DNA of 64,000 nucleotides from Roridomyces roridus (Eukaryota > Basidiomycota > Agaricomycetes > Agaricales > Mycenaceae): positions 1 to 64,000 of the forward strand of contig JARKIF010000002.1 of assembly GCA_029378245.1 (NCBI GenBank), in the 5' to 3' direction. The notes beneath the pieces are model-generated. The model had not been told where the DNA came from. It made no database searches and was given only the letters and a program-made list of their open reading frames with translations. The stretch's first letter is position 1, and every line of letters starts with the position of its first letter. Below, piece after piece: positions 10,812-21,127 of this stretch. A program made the position numbers and the translations under genes.

Positions 10812-11456
10812 TCAACTTCGACCAGAGCCTCTGTTAGCTTGAATATCGTCGATCCGTTTGAGCATTTCCTCCGTTGGCAAGCTGAAAATCTCCGGATGGG
10901 CACTGGCCTCTTCATCCGTCAACATGGCAAATCCGTGTTTGTCAAAGTCAGGCGCCGGAAGCTCAACCCAATGCCCAGCATCCAACTCGGCCTTGAACCG
11001 TTTTAAAAAGTCATCATGCGACGAAAATCGGGCCGTGAACCGCTTGGTCGTCATATAATCCTCGTTCACATGCGCGGGGAAGTGGAAGTAATACTCTCCG
11101 CCGGCGTGAAAAACGAAGTGATAACCGTGCCGGGGAAGCTGGAATGCGAGGGGTTCGACGATGGCTTCGATGCCCCACTGGTCTTGCAAGTCATCCTGGA
11201 AGAGCGAAACCAGCCCGTTGTATTCCCAGGACTCCCAGTTGCACGACCAGCCTTTGGGAATGTTGGCAGTGTTGTTGCGGTAAGCGTAACGATTCAGGGG
11301 CATTAAATCGTAGTCATGTCGCTGCAACGACCAGTCATGAAGGGACGAGGTTGTGAGTAAGAAACTTACGACTCGAGTGCCAAGATGGAACCGAGGTATT
11401 CCCATTCTGTCACGAGGAGAGGCCAGCAGAGTCTTCAAAAGAGGAAGGCGAAACAT
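10812..11456 (-). CDS. Protein of unknown function, two exons
   Basis: The ATG is at 11454-11456. Exon 1 (11456-11370, 29 codons) is followed by a textbook 48-nt intron (GTAAGT at 11369, TTGCAG ending at 11322), and exon 2 runs 11321-10812, giving 198 aa. Because the intron length is divisible by three the frame also stays open unspliced (214 aa). The sequence is rich in aromatic residues (GWSCNWESWEYNGLVSLFQD, HGYHFVFHAGGEYYFHFPAH) and ends with an acidic/lysine helix. There is no signal peptide, membrane segment or motif that I recognise. It is convergent with nothing close and follows a MITE-bearing spacer. I am fairly sure it is a real gene because of the intron, but its function is unknown. 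Confidence 0.6.
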   Translation of the reverse strand: MFRLPLLKTLLASPRDRMGIPRFHLGTRVVSFLLTTSSLHDWSLQRHDYDLMPLNRYAYRNNTANIPKGWSCNWESWEYNGLVSLFQDDLQDQWGIEAIVEPLAFQLPRHGYHFVFHAGGEYYFHFPAHVNEDYMTTKRFTARFSSHDDFLKRFKAELDAGHWVELPAPDFDKHGFAMLTDEEASAHPEIFSLPTEEMLKRIDDIQANRGSGRS

Positions 11457-11989
11457 GAGGGCAGCCGCTCATCTGTTGAAACGCGGCTTTTATGCACGGA
11501 ATTTCAATTGATCGCGATCCGAGATCGTCACTCCACAACATCGCCCCGTTGATTGATGCGCCTCGGGCCAAGCTCAGGGACTGAAGGAAGATCAATCGAA
11601 GAGACCGCAGTGCGATGGAAATCTGAAGAGACCGCGGTGACGTCCAAACAAATTGCAGAAATCAACTTTGGTCGAACCAGACAAATGTCAAAGGCCATCT
11701 TGGCCTCCGCTATGATCTTTAACTTCCACTGTTTCCCTCAAACATTACAAGATGTTGTATTCAAGCCACAGAATCAAGTAGTAAGTACAGCGCCGAGCCC
11801 AGTGTGCAAAAGTGCCCTGATTTTGCCCAACAATGCCGAGCTTCTGTCTACGACAATGCCCTGTTCTTCCAGACCATATGCGGCCTCTCATTGAGCTGCA
11901 TTGAACGAACGTGTTGAAGTTGAAGAAGCGGAATTCTGCGGCCCGGTCACACCGATCATGAGACCTGCTCTAGGCTCTGATCCGTCGAC
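11457..11989. other. Intergenic
   Basis: No gene is seen. The stretch at about 11755-11850 (GTAAGTA..CAGCGCCGAG..CAACGTGCAAAAGTG-like words) resembles the 3' flank of the F-box copy at about 14690-14760, so part of the spacer probably derives from F-box flanking DNA. Confidence 0.4.
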
Positions 11990-14643
11990 ATGGCTTCTCC
12001 ATTCGCCACGAGAGTGGGCACTAACTATTGCCCTACCGATTAGGAGATCGTCGCAATCAAAGAGCTCGTCGCTGGCCCTTCTCTTCGTGTCAGCGCCCTT
12101 GACGACGAAATCGCCACTCTGCAAAAGAGATTCGATTCACTCAAAGCAGAGCGAGAGGATCTCGTCGCCCACATTGAGAGCTACAGAGCTCTTACAACCC
12201 CAGCTCGACGTCTGCCCCTCGACATCATCCAGGAAATATTCATCGCGTGCCTACCCACCGACCGGAATTGTGTCATGAGCGCCACCGAGGTGCCAGTCTT
12301 CCTTGGTCGCATTTGCAGCTCCTGGAGGGCTACGTCGCTCTCTACGCCTCGACTTTGGTCACAACTTCATATCGTGGAACCATTCGACTACGGTTCTTCC
12401 ATGGAGAAGAGTCATCTGAAATGGACCCAATATCTCGAGGGTGTGAATATGTGGCTTGGTCGTTCCGGGACGTGCGCCCTCTCCATTTCCGTGGAATCTG
12501 TGATGGGCGGCTCATCGGACGATATGAGCTACCTCTTCTCCCGGATTCTGATTCCCCTTGCTTCTCGTTGGCGGGCAGTCCATTTCTTCGTCCAACCCGC
12601 CACACTCGAGACGTTCTACCATCTCACCGAGAACGACGTCCCTCTTCTTCGAGACGTCTCGATTGCTGAGAAGCCGCTGTTGGACCCCAATATTGACCCT
12701 CCGGCCCTTTCCTTGGCTGACATCGGCATCTTTCGTGGGTCCAGCATCACGACAGCGGCCTTCAAAGGAGTCGCGGTCAATCGGGTCACGGAGCTTCCTC
12801 TCCAATGGAGCCAGTTGACATCATTGCATCTACAAGGAACGTTGTCTACCGCCGCTCATCCGGACCCACCCGTTTTAACAAGCCGAGCGGCTCGGGAAAT
12901 TCTCACTCTATGCCCCGCGCTTAGCATGGTCCATATCCCACTTCGCGACGAGGAAGAAGCTGCGTCTAACCTCCCAGCTACGGAGGACATCATCGAATCT
13001 CCTTGTCTGCACACTCTACATCTATTCAACTCGGGTGGTGAACTTTCTGCAGGACTCACTCAAAGATAATCTGCGCAGCCTACCCGCCGGCACCTCCAAG
13101 GAGCTCGTTGCGGCACTCACCGGCGCTCACCGAAAGCTGAGTGACTATTACTACAAGATGGAACAGTCGCCGCTGTATATTTGGGCCGCTAGTATGTGAC
13201 ATTCCAGCCGCAGCCTCTGTCTTCGTCTGAACGATTCATTCAGTCCTCGATCCCCGCATCAACGTGAAACAGTTACGCAAACGCGGCGCAAACGACCCAG
13301 AATTTGGCGCGTATCTTGAGCAGCAGGTTGAGACCCTGCGCAAATACTTCGAGGAAAATTATCCCGTTGATGTTTCCGGGATATCCTCTACGCAGATTGC
13401 GCCGGCGGCGACCACCTCTACTTCGAACGCAGAATTTCTCAATTTTGCGGCATTCATTTCCGGCTCCGACGACCAGTCCGTGGATGATGAACTGGATACA
13501 TACTTCCAGTCCGCTACCGCAGCACCCGGAACCAGCATCGTTACCTGGTGGCATGCTTGCCGAGGGGAGTTCCCTCGCTTATACCAGCTGGCGCGGGATA
13601 TCATGACCGTTCCCGGTATGTTACATAAGTTGAATTTTTTGCTCGCACTTTTCACTGACCATTTGCAGGATCTGCGGTCGCCGTGGAACGTGTCTTTTCT
13701 GGTGGAAGGGATACCATTTCGCTGCGCCGAGCGCGTCTGAGTTCTGAGACAATTCGGACGCTGATGTTGCTCAAACACCGCCTTCGGATGAAGCGCGCCG
13801 GAGCGGCGGATGCGCTGAAGCAGATGGAAGCGATCGAAAATTCGATTGAGGTTGACGAGTAGCTACTGAGTTGATAGTTACATGTTCCCGCAAAAAATAC
13901 GACCGTACACGCCGTACACGCCGTATACGGCGGTATCCGGTACGGCCGTACCCGTACAGCCCTGGAGAAGATGCAAGTACGGTACGAATACGGTCCGGAA
14001 GGCGCCGTACTTCCCCGTAAAAGTACGGTCGTACCGTATACGGTACGGTGCCGATCCCTATGGTGAAGCAGCCTTCACCATGCAGCAGTTCTTCACTGGT
14101 CTTTCTCTGCCCGCGTTACGGAGATTCAAACTCTACGGCGGAGTGGAGGAGCCTCAACCGTTGGATTCTTTCGCGCCGTTTTTGGCTGTGGCTCCTCGTT
14201 TGGAGTACCTGAACATCGCGTCGGCTCATTTCGAGCAGGGTGTTCTAGCCGACTTTCTCCGTGGACTCCCCTCGCTGCAACAACTCCACTTGAGATTCCC
14301 AGATGTTCTGAAGGACGAATTTCTCGATTGCATAACGCCCACTGACTCGGACGACTCTGCTCACTGCTGTCCCGATCTTCGGGAGCTCACTCTATCGCAC
14401 TGTGTCGGTTTCTCCGATGCCGCACTCCTGCGTTTTATCAAGGCGAAAATGACGCCTCGGACCGGACATCGGTTGGAAAGCTTCGAGGGGAAGTTTGGTC
14501 GAAAGATGCAACTTGATCTTCGCGCTGAACTTCAGCCGCACGTGGATGCTGGTTTTCGGCTGAGCCTCAAGTATGATGGGTCCTATGATGCTTCCGGACC
14601 GTGGCATGGGTTGAGCAGTATCCCATGGGCGGCGGACTGGTGA
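11990..14643 (+). pseudogene. F-box-like/LRR gene broken by a nonsense codon and a hAT fragment
   Basis: The plus-strand frame from the ATG at 11990 aligns closely with the gene at 7990-9645. It starts MASPFATRVGTNYCPTD, then hits TAG at 12041-12043 (codon 18) where the paralogue has Glu. The frame continues through the coiled coil, F-box core (RRLPLDIIQEIFIACLP) and LRR-like part to about 13040. There a hAT transposase fragment interrupts it between GGEL and GEAAFTMQQFF. Homology resumes at about 14062 and runs to the TGA at 14641-14643. Two independent lesions make this a pseudogene. A shorter product starting at a downstream Met is possible but would still be truncated. Confidence 0.85.
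13041..14058 (+). mobile_element. 5'-truncated hAT transposon with C-terminal transposase exons
   Basis: From about 13041 an open frame with two good introns (13192-13244 and about 13618-13669) encodes the hAT dimerisation region. Signature runs are SPLYIWAAILDPR, TWWHACRGEFPRLYQLARDI, then SAVAVERVFSGG and LRRARLSSETIRTLMLLKHR, ending at TAG 13861-13863. The N-terminal RNase H part and zinc finger are absent. The following 170 bp (13890-14058) are dense in GTACGG/CCGTAC words, typical of hAT subterminal repeats. Only one end of the element is recognisable, and it sits inside the F-box coding sequence. Confidence 0.75.
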
Positions 14644-14973
14644 TCCAACCAGTTTTCATTGTAATTTCGTTCTTATCTCCCGAGTCTTTTGTACAATATG
14701 TAAGTAGTTACCAGTGCCGAGGCCAACGTGCAAAAGTGCATGGTGCCGATTCTGCCGAGTGGGATCATGATTTACATGACGGCCACAATGATCTACAACT
14801 TGTTTCCGGCCACCACATTCTCCCTTGGTTCTCTATCGAAATCCGTCGCATCCTCGCTCCGAAATCCAGACGCGTTAGCGCTTCCACATGCCAGAGAGAG
14901 AGCATCACCGATTGGCACTATCACGTCTTTTACGTCGTTGACGCACCAGCGCCCCTTTCTCTTCTTCTCCACC

Positions 14974-16698
14974 ATGTCTTTCTCCAGATCGCTTCTAACG
15001 CGAGCCCGGACCCTACGCTGCACCCACCGCCGCTCTCTCGGAACTGTACCAGCAGATACTCGCCACAATCTCTTCGAATACACGTCAGGGCGCTGGATGT
15101 CAGTCTTCATCTTCTTTCCTTTGCAATTGCAGATACGACTCATCTTTCTTCCAGCATGAACAACGACCTCCGAATCGCCGAACGCAAACGCGTATTCAAC
15201 GCTGATGGTCTACGCCAGCTCGCAGCACAGTTTGTCAATCGCAGCGCCGACGAGGTCCTCGATTTGGAGAAGAACGACGAAACCGACCGGAATCAATCCT
15301 TCCTCATCACCATGCGCGATGGCTTCCAAATGGTGGCTCGCATTCCGTACGACTACACGCCGGCCAAGTACCACAGCGTTGCCAGCGAGGCTGCGACAAT
15401 GGCTTTCCTACGTGCCTCGGGGCTGCCTGTGCCTCGCGTCTATGGCTATTCGCCCGTGACGGACAACGCTGCTGGCACCGAGTACATCTTCATGGAGCAC
15501 GTTAGTGGCACGCCCCTCAACCTCCTTTGGCTCAACCTCGACGCAGCGGATATCGTGTCCATCATGCGGCAGGCCGTCCAGCTCGAGGCGCAAATGATGG
15601 CCATTCCTTTCCCTGCGGTCGGGTGCTTGTACTATACGAAGGATTTGGATAAGCTGGGAGCGCCCGGTATTGCGTTGGAAGACGCGAATTTCTCTGTCGG
15701 GCCAGACTCCAGGCCGCATATGTGGTCCGGCAAGAGGGCGGAGCTGGAGGTAGATCGAGGGCCTTGTGAGTGGCTTTTTTCTCTTTCCTTACTTGCACCA
15801 AATCTTATCCGCAGACAAAACCGCTGAAGCTTTTCTCTTGGGAGGCGCCGCGAAGGAGCTGGCGTATCTAAAGCAGTTTGGTCAGCCTCGATTCCCCCTG
15901 GACCGCGTCAGTCGGTTCGTCTACGGCCGGCGGAAACAGCAGCCATCCGACCACATTGCGAATCTAATGCGCTACAACCTCATCGCTCGCCACGTCGCCC
16001 CCACGGACCCGACCCAGTCTCGTTTCGCCATGCGTCACCATAACCTCCATGCATGCAATATAATCGTCTCCAGATCGCTTACCGACTCTACTCTTAAAAT
16101 CGTCAGCCTAATTGACTTTCAGCACAACCCCATCCTTCCCTTCTTCCTCCTCAGCGTCTTTCCCGGCGACTTTGCCAATTCTCACGATCCCATCTCGCAA
16201 GCCATGACTCCGCCTCCACTCCCAGAGACCCACGACGGCATGGACGAGAATGCGAGGCTGATGGAGAAGGAGTACTACCGCCGCCGGCTCGTGCATTATC
16301 ACTACCTCAAGCAGTTGGAGGAGCACCACCCTGAGCGCTACGCCTCGTTGACGGCGCTGCTCGCAGACTTCCGCCAGGCCATGGCCCGCGGTGGTAGTGG
16401 TCAATGGGATGGGGATTCCATGCTGCTGAGGCGCGGGCTCATGGGCATAGCCGAGGAATTGTGGCCGTATCTCTGCGGTGACGAGGATACCCCATGCCCC
16501 ATTGCGTTTGACGAGAAACAGACGATGTTAAGGCAGGATACGTATGCGCGTATCGGATGCAGGCACGATACCTGGTCGCACGTGGAGACGTTTGACGAGG
16601 TTTTGGGACGCTTGAATTATGTCAGGGATATGTTCCCTCCCGGCCCCGCGCAGCAAGTTCTGGACGAGCTTTGGGGCGACTTGGACGAAGATGAATGA
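14974..16698 (+). CDS. AIM9: AIM9-type mitochondrial phosphotransferase (APH-fold) protein
   Basis: Three exons (14974-15098, 15155-15765, 15815-16698) give 539 aa. The N-terminus is basic and Ser/Arg-rich (MSFSRSLLTRARTLR), as expected for a mitochondrial presequence. The family signature FEYTSGRW plus DLRIAERKRVFN spans intron 1, whose donor is GTCAGT. Next come the APH N-lobe (FLITMRDGFQMVARIPY), the EYIFMEHVSGTPL hinge, and the C-lobe motifs RHHNLHACNI and SLIDFQHNPILP. Yeast AIM9/FMP29 is a mitochondrial protein of unclear reaction. The position of the usual catalytic Asp of APH kinases reads Asn here (RHHN rather than RHxD), while the metal-binding Asp of LIDFQH is kept. Phosphotransfer activity is therefore uncertain. 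Confidence 0.85.
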
Positions 16699-16799
16699 TT
16701 TTTAGATTCACTGCTTTGTATCCGGTACACTCCCTTCTTGTAGCCGCATTCTGTGTAATAGTTTCTTGTAATTCAAAGATCCACTATCGTCCCGATATA

Positions 16800-19700
16800 T
16801 GCAGCCTCCCGTGTGAGAACGCGCAGCCTGACTGTGCGTAAGCAATACCCACATGGACTCGAGGACGGAAACGCACCTTGCCACTTGACACTCCCTCGCC
16901 CACAAAACGCGCTCCATCACGTCAATGCCCATCCCTCATCGCGCCTCGTTCCCTCATCCAAATCCCAGACTAGTACCACACAAGCGAATGGCGGCCCTCC
17001 GTTCTCGACTTCCTGGTATAGGAACGCGCGTCGACGCGTCGAAAGAAGAGGGCGGACGGGTAGCAGTGCCGGCAGCCTGGTCACCAGAACTGATCATACC
17101 CCACGCTCCGCCTGCTCGCCTTGCTTGCCCTCCTCGCCGTACCCTCCCGCTGCCTCCTCGACACGACTCTCACCATCTTCGTCTGGCCCTGGGTGCTCTT
17201 GCTCTCGCACTGGCGTGCGTCGCTCTTTAACCTGCCCTCGATGCGATACCGCCTCCATTCCCTCCGCCACAGCACTCTCAGGATGGTGGACAACAAGAAT
17301 CGCAGCAAGGGTGGTCGAGCGGGGAGGGTGTAAGAACTTGCTCCCGCTTCCCTTTACCCTTCCCTCGGCGCGATACCGCCTCCACCGCCTCCATCATGCG
17401 ACTCTCATCATCCTCGTCAAGCTATGGACGCTCTTGCTATCGCTCTGGCTGGTTCTTGATTCCCTCTATCCTTCCCGTCGATGCCCAAACCTCCGCTCCG
17501 CTTGGTAAGAGCCCAAGAGCCTCCCTTCCGCGGCTTATGCCCAAATGCAGGCTCGAAGTCCTTCAGGATTTAGCGCTTAGCGAAAGCAAAGGAGACGGCC
17601 GCTGGGATTGAGACGTTGCTGAGTGTGGATGTGGTACATGCGTGGACGAGAAAGGCGCGGCAAAGAGAACGGGCGGAGGGTGGAGAACGATGATCGCGGC
17701 AAGAAAGCACGGAGGGTAAAGACGTAGCCATGGACTTTGATCCCGCCTCGTCGTCAGGGATTGGATACCGAGCAACGGACTGCTCGGAACTGGGATTGGG
17801 GTCGATGTGAATAACTGGGAGAGGTTCTACAGGACCAGATCGCAGGCGCCCCCGCCAGAGACCTGGGACGGGGCTGCGCCTGGGTCGTGAGAAGCAGCCG
17901 CCCGCGTTGGCGTTGTGCAATGAGGGATCAAGATGATTGGCAAAAGACGAAAAATGGCGGATGTGAGGTGGATGGGTAATCGATCTAGTCGGTCTGAGGA
18001 GGGCCACACGAGGGGAGCCTCCTGGAGTATGAGGTAGCATGGCAGTGGGAGAAGACCCGAGGTGGTATTGCCGCTGGCGTCTGCAGCCCCCTCGCATACG
18101 AGTCGATTTCGGTCCTCGCATTGGAGGGATGGAGCTGCTACAAGCTGCGCTCGTGTCCATTGGACGTGAATCTCTGGAGGAGTGGCCTGCGTGTCAGATT
18201 CAGACGAGGAAAGATAAACGCTAGAAAACCGACGTACATACCGAGCGACTCAGACTGCCTCCGCAAAGTGACACGGGGCCCGGGTTTCCCCCACACAAGG
18301 AAAAGAGCCTTTGCGTACGACGCGAATGGACAGACAACTCTGCCATGCGACTCTCATCCTCCTCCTCCAGTTCAGGATGCGCTCGCCCTTGCACTGGTTC
18401 TCGTTCCCTTCTACTTTTGCCCTCCTCGCCGTGTCCTGCACGCCTCCACCATACAACGCCTGCCCTTCATGCCCGGCGTTTGCTATCGCTGTCGCTGCCG
18501 GTCTCCCTTGCAGGACCCAAGACCCTCCTGCGCTCGGCAAGCTTGGGGTCCCCGCAGGACCATCCTAGCGCTTGACGACGAGTGCGAAGGATACGCTACC
18601 GGATTGGGGAGGATGCAAACGGTGCGGCGCTACGGGTAAAGACGAGGAGCGGATGGTAGAGAACGGGGATAGTGGTAATCATCGCACACTGGGAATGTCG
18701 GTGTAAAAGGCTGCGAGTCTCCACGACTGGGGATGTAGATATGGAAGGTGCGGCAAGAGAACGAGCGGATGGTCGCGACAAGGAAGCTCGGAGAGCGTAA
18801 CCTTGCTACTCGCACGTATGGATTGAATATAGATGACGAGCGAGTCGGTAATAGCACTGGGGTCGTTATGAGACGCGAGGAGAGTGGCCACGACAGGATC
18901 TCGGGCTGCTGCCGTCGCAGAGAGCTGGCATGTGGCTTCGGCTCGGTTCTAGGAAGCAGCCGCAGGCGTTGGTCTGGTGCGATGCTGGTGATCAAGATAA
19001 TCGTGATCAAGATAATCGGGAAAAGTGGTGGATGGGTAATGGGCCGAGTCCGTCTGAGGAGCGTCGCACAAGGGAAGGCTCCGGCACTACAGGGTAGCAT
19101 TGGTGGGGAAGGTCCGAGCGTTGCCGCGCGCATTCGAGTCGATTTCGGTCCTCGTATTGGACGTATGACGCTGCTACGAGCTGCGCGTGGGGCCATTGGA
19201 CGTGCTGCCGCCTGCGTATCAGAATCAGACGAGGAAAAAAACTGTAAAATCGAGTTACACACCGACTGACTAGGCCACGAACAGGGCTTCCACCACACAG
19301 GAAAGAGCCTTCGAGGACTGGGCGCAGCCGGTGCATGTCTCAGAGTGATGTCTCGATAGCAAGAAGTCTGCACGCACCACGAGATTGTGCTGGACGACAT
19401 CTATGATCTGTGGCTACGCCGTCCGTTGGAAAGCTTTCAAATCGTCCATCTTGCACGTGAATCGACAGTTTTAGGGACCTTCAGCTACCAGCTGCCGCCG
19501 CAAAGGTTGGGTAGGACCAGGCAGCTGTAGGTATGGGGTAGCGTTGGTGGGGAAGGCCCGAGCGGTGCTGTGGCTGCGGCTACGTCCCATTCGAGTTGAT
19601 TTTGGTCATCGTTGAACGCATGACGCTGCTACAAGCTGCGCGTGGGACTTGGAACGTGAATCTCTGGAGGCGTCGCCTACGTATCGGATTTCAGATTGAG

Positions 19701-20130
19701 ACGAGAAAAAAAAAAAGGAAAATCGACGTACACGGACCTCCCAAAAAAATGGTTCACCCAGACAGTTAAAAGAGCCTTTGCGCACTCCGCGAATGGACTG
19801 AATGTCGGCGCAGCCTGTGAATGTCTCACGGTGAGGTCCAGGAAGAAGTCTGTCTGCAGTGTGCACGCACCACGATTGGGCCTTGCAGCATTGAGCACCA
19901 TGTCTGCGGCGCCGTTAATAGGTGAGGGTTTAGAGTTGTGCATCTTGCGGGAATGGACAACGAGCGATGGGTCTTGGGACCACACGACACTCAGCGTGTC
20001 GAGATCGCTTTGAGCCAGCTTCCAGCTGTTGCCGCAAAAAGTTGGGTCGCAGATCTCGTCGACGTGGCAAGAGAGCCCTGAGCGGTCGCAGCATCAGTGG
20101 TGAAAAGTCCATTCGCGTCGACAGATTTGA
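16800..20130 (+). repeat. Degenerate repeat block, copy 1 (downstream of AIM9)
   Basis: This 3.3-kb stretch has no credible gene. It consists of diverged modules that recur here and at 29521-31810. One module carries GACGAGGAGCGGATGGT-like words (about 17660, 18640, 18755). Another carries GAGTCGATTTCGGTCCTCG followed by GAGCTGCTACAAGCTGCGC (about 18095, 19130, 19590). Many Ser/Cys/Pro-rich open frames are by-products of the CCTC-rich strand. Start (GCGCAGCCTGAC at about 16824) and end match the second block, in the same orientation. Confidence 0.65.
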
Positions 20131-20137
20131 CAGAGAT

Positions 20138-21055
20138 CACAGCGGCAGTTCCGGAATAAAAAGCCCGTTTTAGTTAGCCGCCCTTCCGAAAGTTTGATGA
20201 ACAGATACAGCCGGGCCGAAATTCAATTTGATACATTTGGTTTAGCTCAGCTCCAGATCAGAGCCGAAACTCGGCCTTTCGCATTCCAAATAAATGAGTT
20301 TCAAAACCGTAGCATAGGAATGCCATTCTGAGTGGTGGAAAGCTATTGGAATACATTTTACAAAAACGGTCTCCAAATCAATGCGGAAACGACAAATAAT
20401 CTGTCTATCAATCCGCAACCTCAGAGTCCGGAAATCACATCCAATATGGGTGCCAATTTTAGGAAAGGTATGTAACCCGGTTTCGAGGCCGCCAAAATCT
20501 CCGTTGAAACCTGAGATTTCGAACCCAGTGAAATTGATTGGCCGATGATCTCCAAGTCATCTGACGATGATCCGAGGATGATCTTCCGCAGCGGGCCACC
20601 TCTAGTGCAGATCATCTCCGGATCATCCGCGGATCACTCGGAGATCATCGGCACATAGGTTTCATTCTGTTTTAAATGTAAAATCTCAACGGAGATTTTG
20701 GCAGCCGTGACATCAGATGACATTTGTTGCGTAAAAGTGGCTTCCCTATGGAATGTGATTGCCGGAATCTGATAATGGAGATTGATGAACAGATTACTTG
20801 TGGTTTGCGCGCCATCTTGAAGGCTGACTTTGTACAATGTATTAAAATTGCTATGAGGTGCTCAGAATGGCATTGTCATATGACCGGTTTGAACCACATT
20901 TATTTGAGATTTGAAAGGCACAATTTTGGTTCTGATTTCGATCTCACCTAAACCAAACATATCAAACTCCGTTTCGGCCCGGTGTTATTTGTCCCCCAAA
21001 CTTTAGGAAGGGCGGCTAACTAAAACGGGCTTTTTATTGTTGAACTGCCGCTGTG
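20138..21055. mobile_element. 918-bp fold-back (long inverted repeat) element
   Basis: The ends CACAGCGGCAGTTC and GAACTGCCGCTGTG are inverted, and pairing continues inward. AAGCCCGTTTTAGTTAGCCG pairs with its complement at about 21013-21032, and a GGGCCGAAATT..TTTGGTTT stretch pairs with about 20945-20985. CATTCCAAATAAATGAGTTT (about 20282) pairs with about 20900, and AAAATCTCCGTTGAAACC (about 20492) pairs with about 20680-20700. So nearly the whole element is two imperfect arms of about 450 bp. The centre (20540-20650) is a run of GATGATC/GATCATC palindromes. The triplet GAT flanks both ends, suggesting a 3-bp target duplication as in CACTA-type elements. There is no ORF; it is non-autonomous. 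Confidence 0.85.
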
Positions 21056-21127
21056 GATGGTGGTTCTAGGCCGGAGGCGGGCGCATCATTGATCATTGAT
21101 GTCGGCTCTTCTCTTTTCGCCACCACA

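Noticed and set aside
16813..17508. Long Ser/Arg/Cys-rich ORFs on the plus strand (231 codons)
   Set aside because: They arise from CCTC-rich repeat DNA, lack domains, and overlapping frames are equally open; the same patterns recur in the second repeat block.
18630..19400. 256-codon minus-strand ORF
   Set aside because: Low-complexity Ser/Pro/Arg sequence within the repeat block, without a supported start, intron or homologue.
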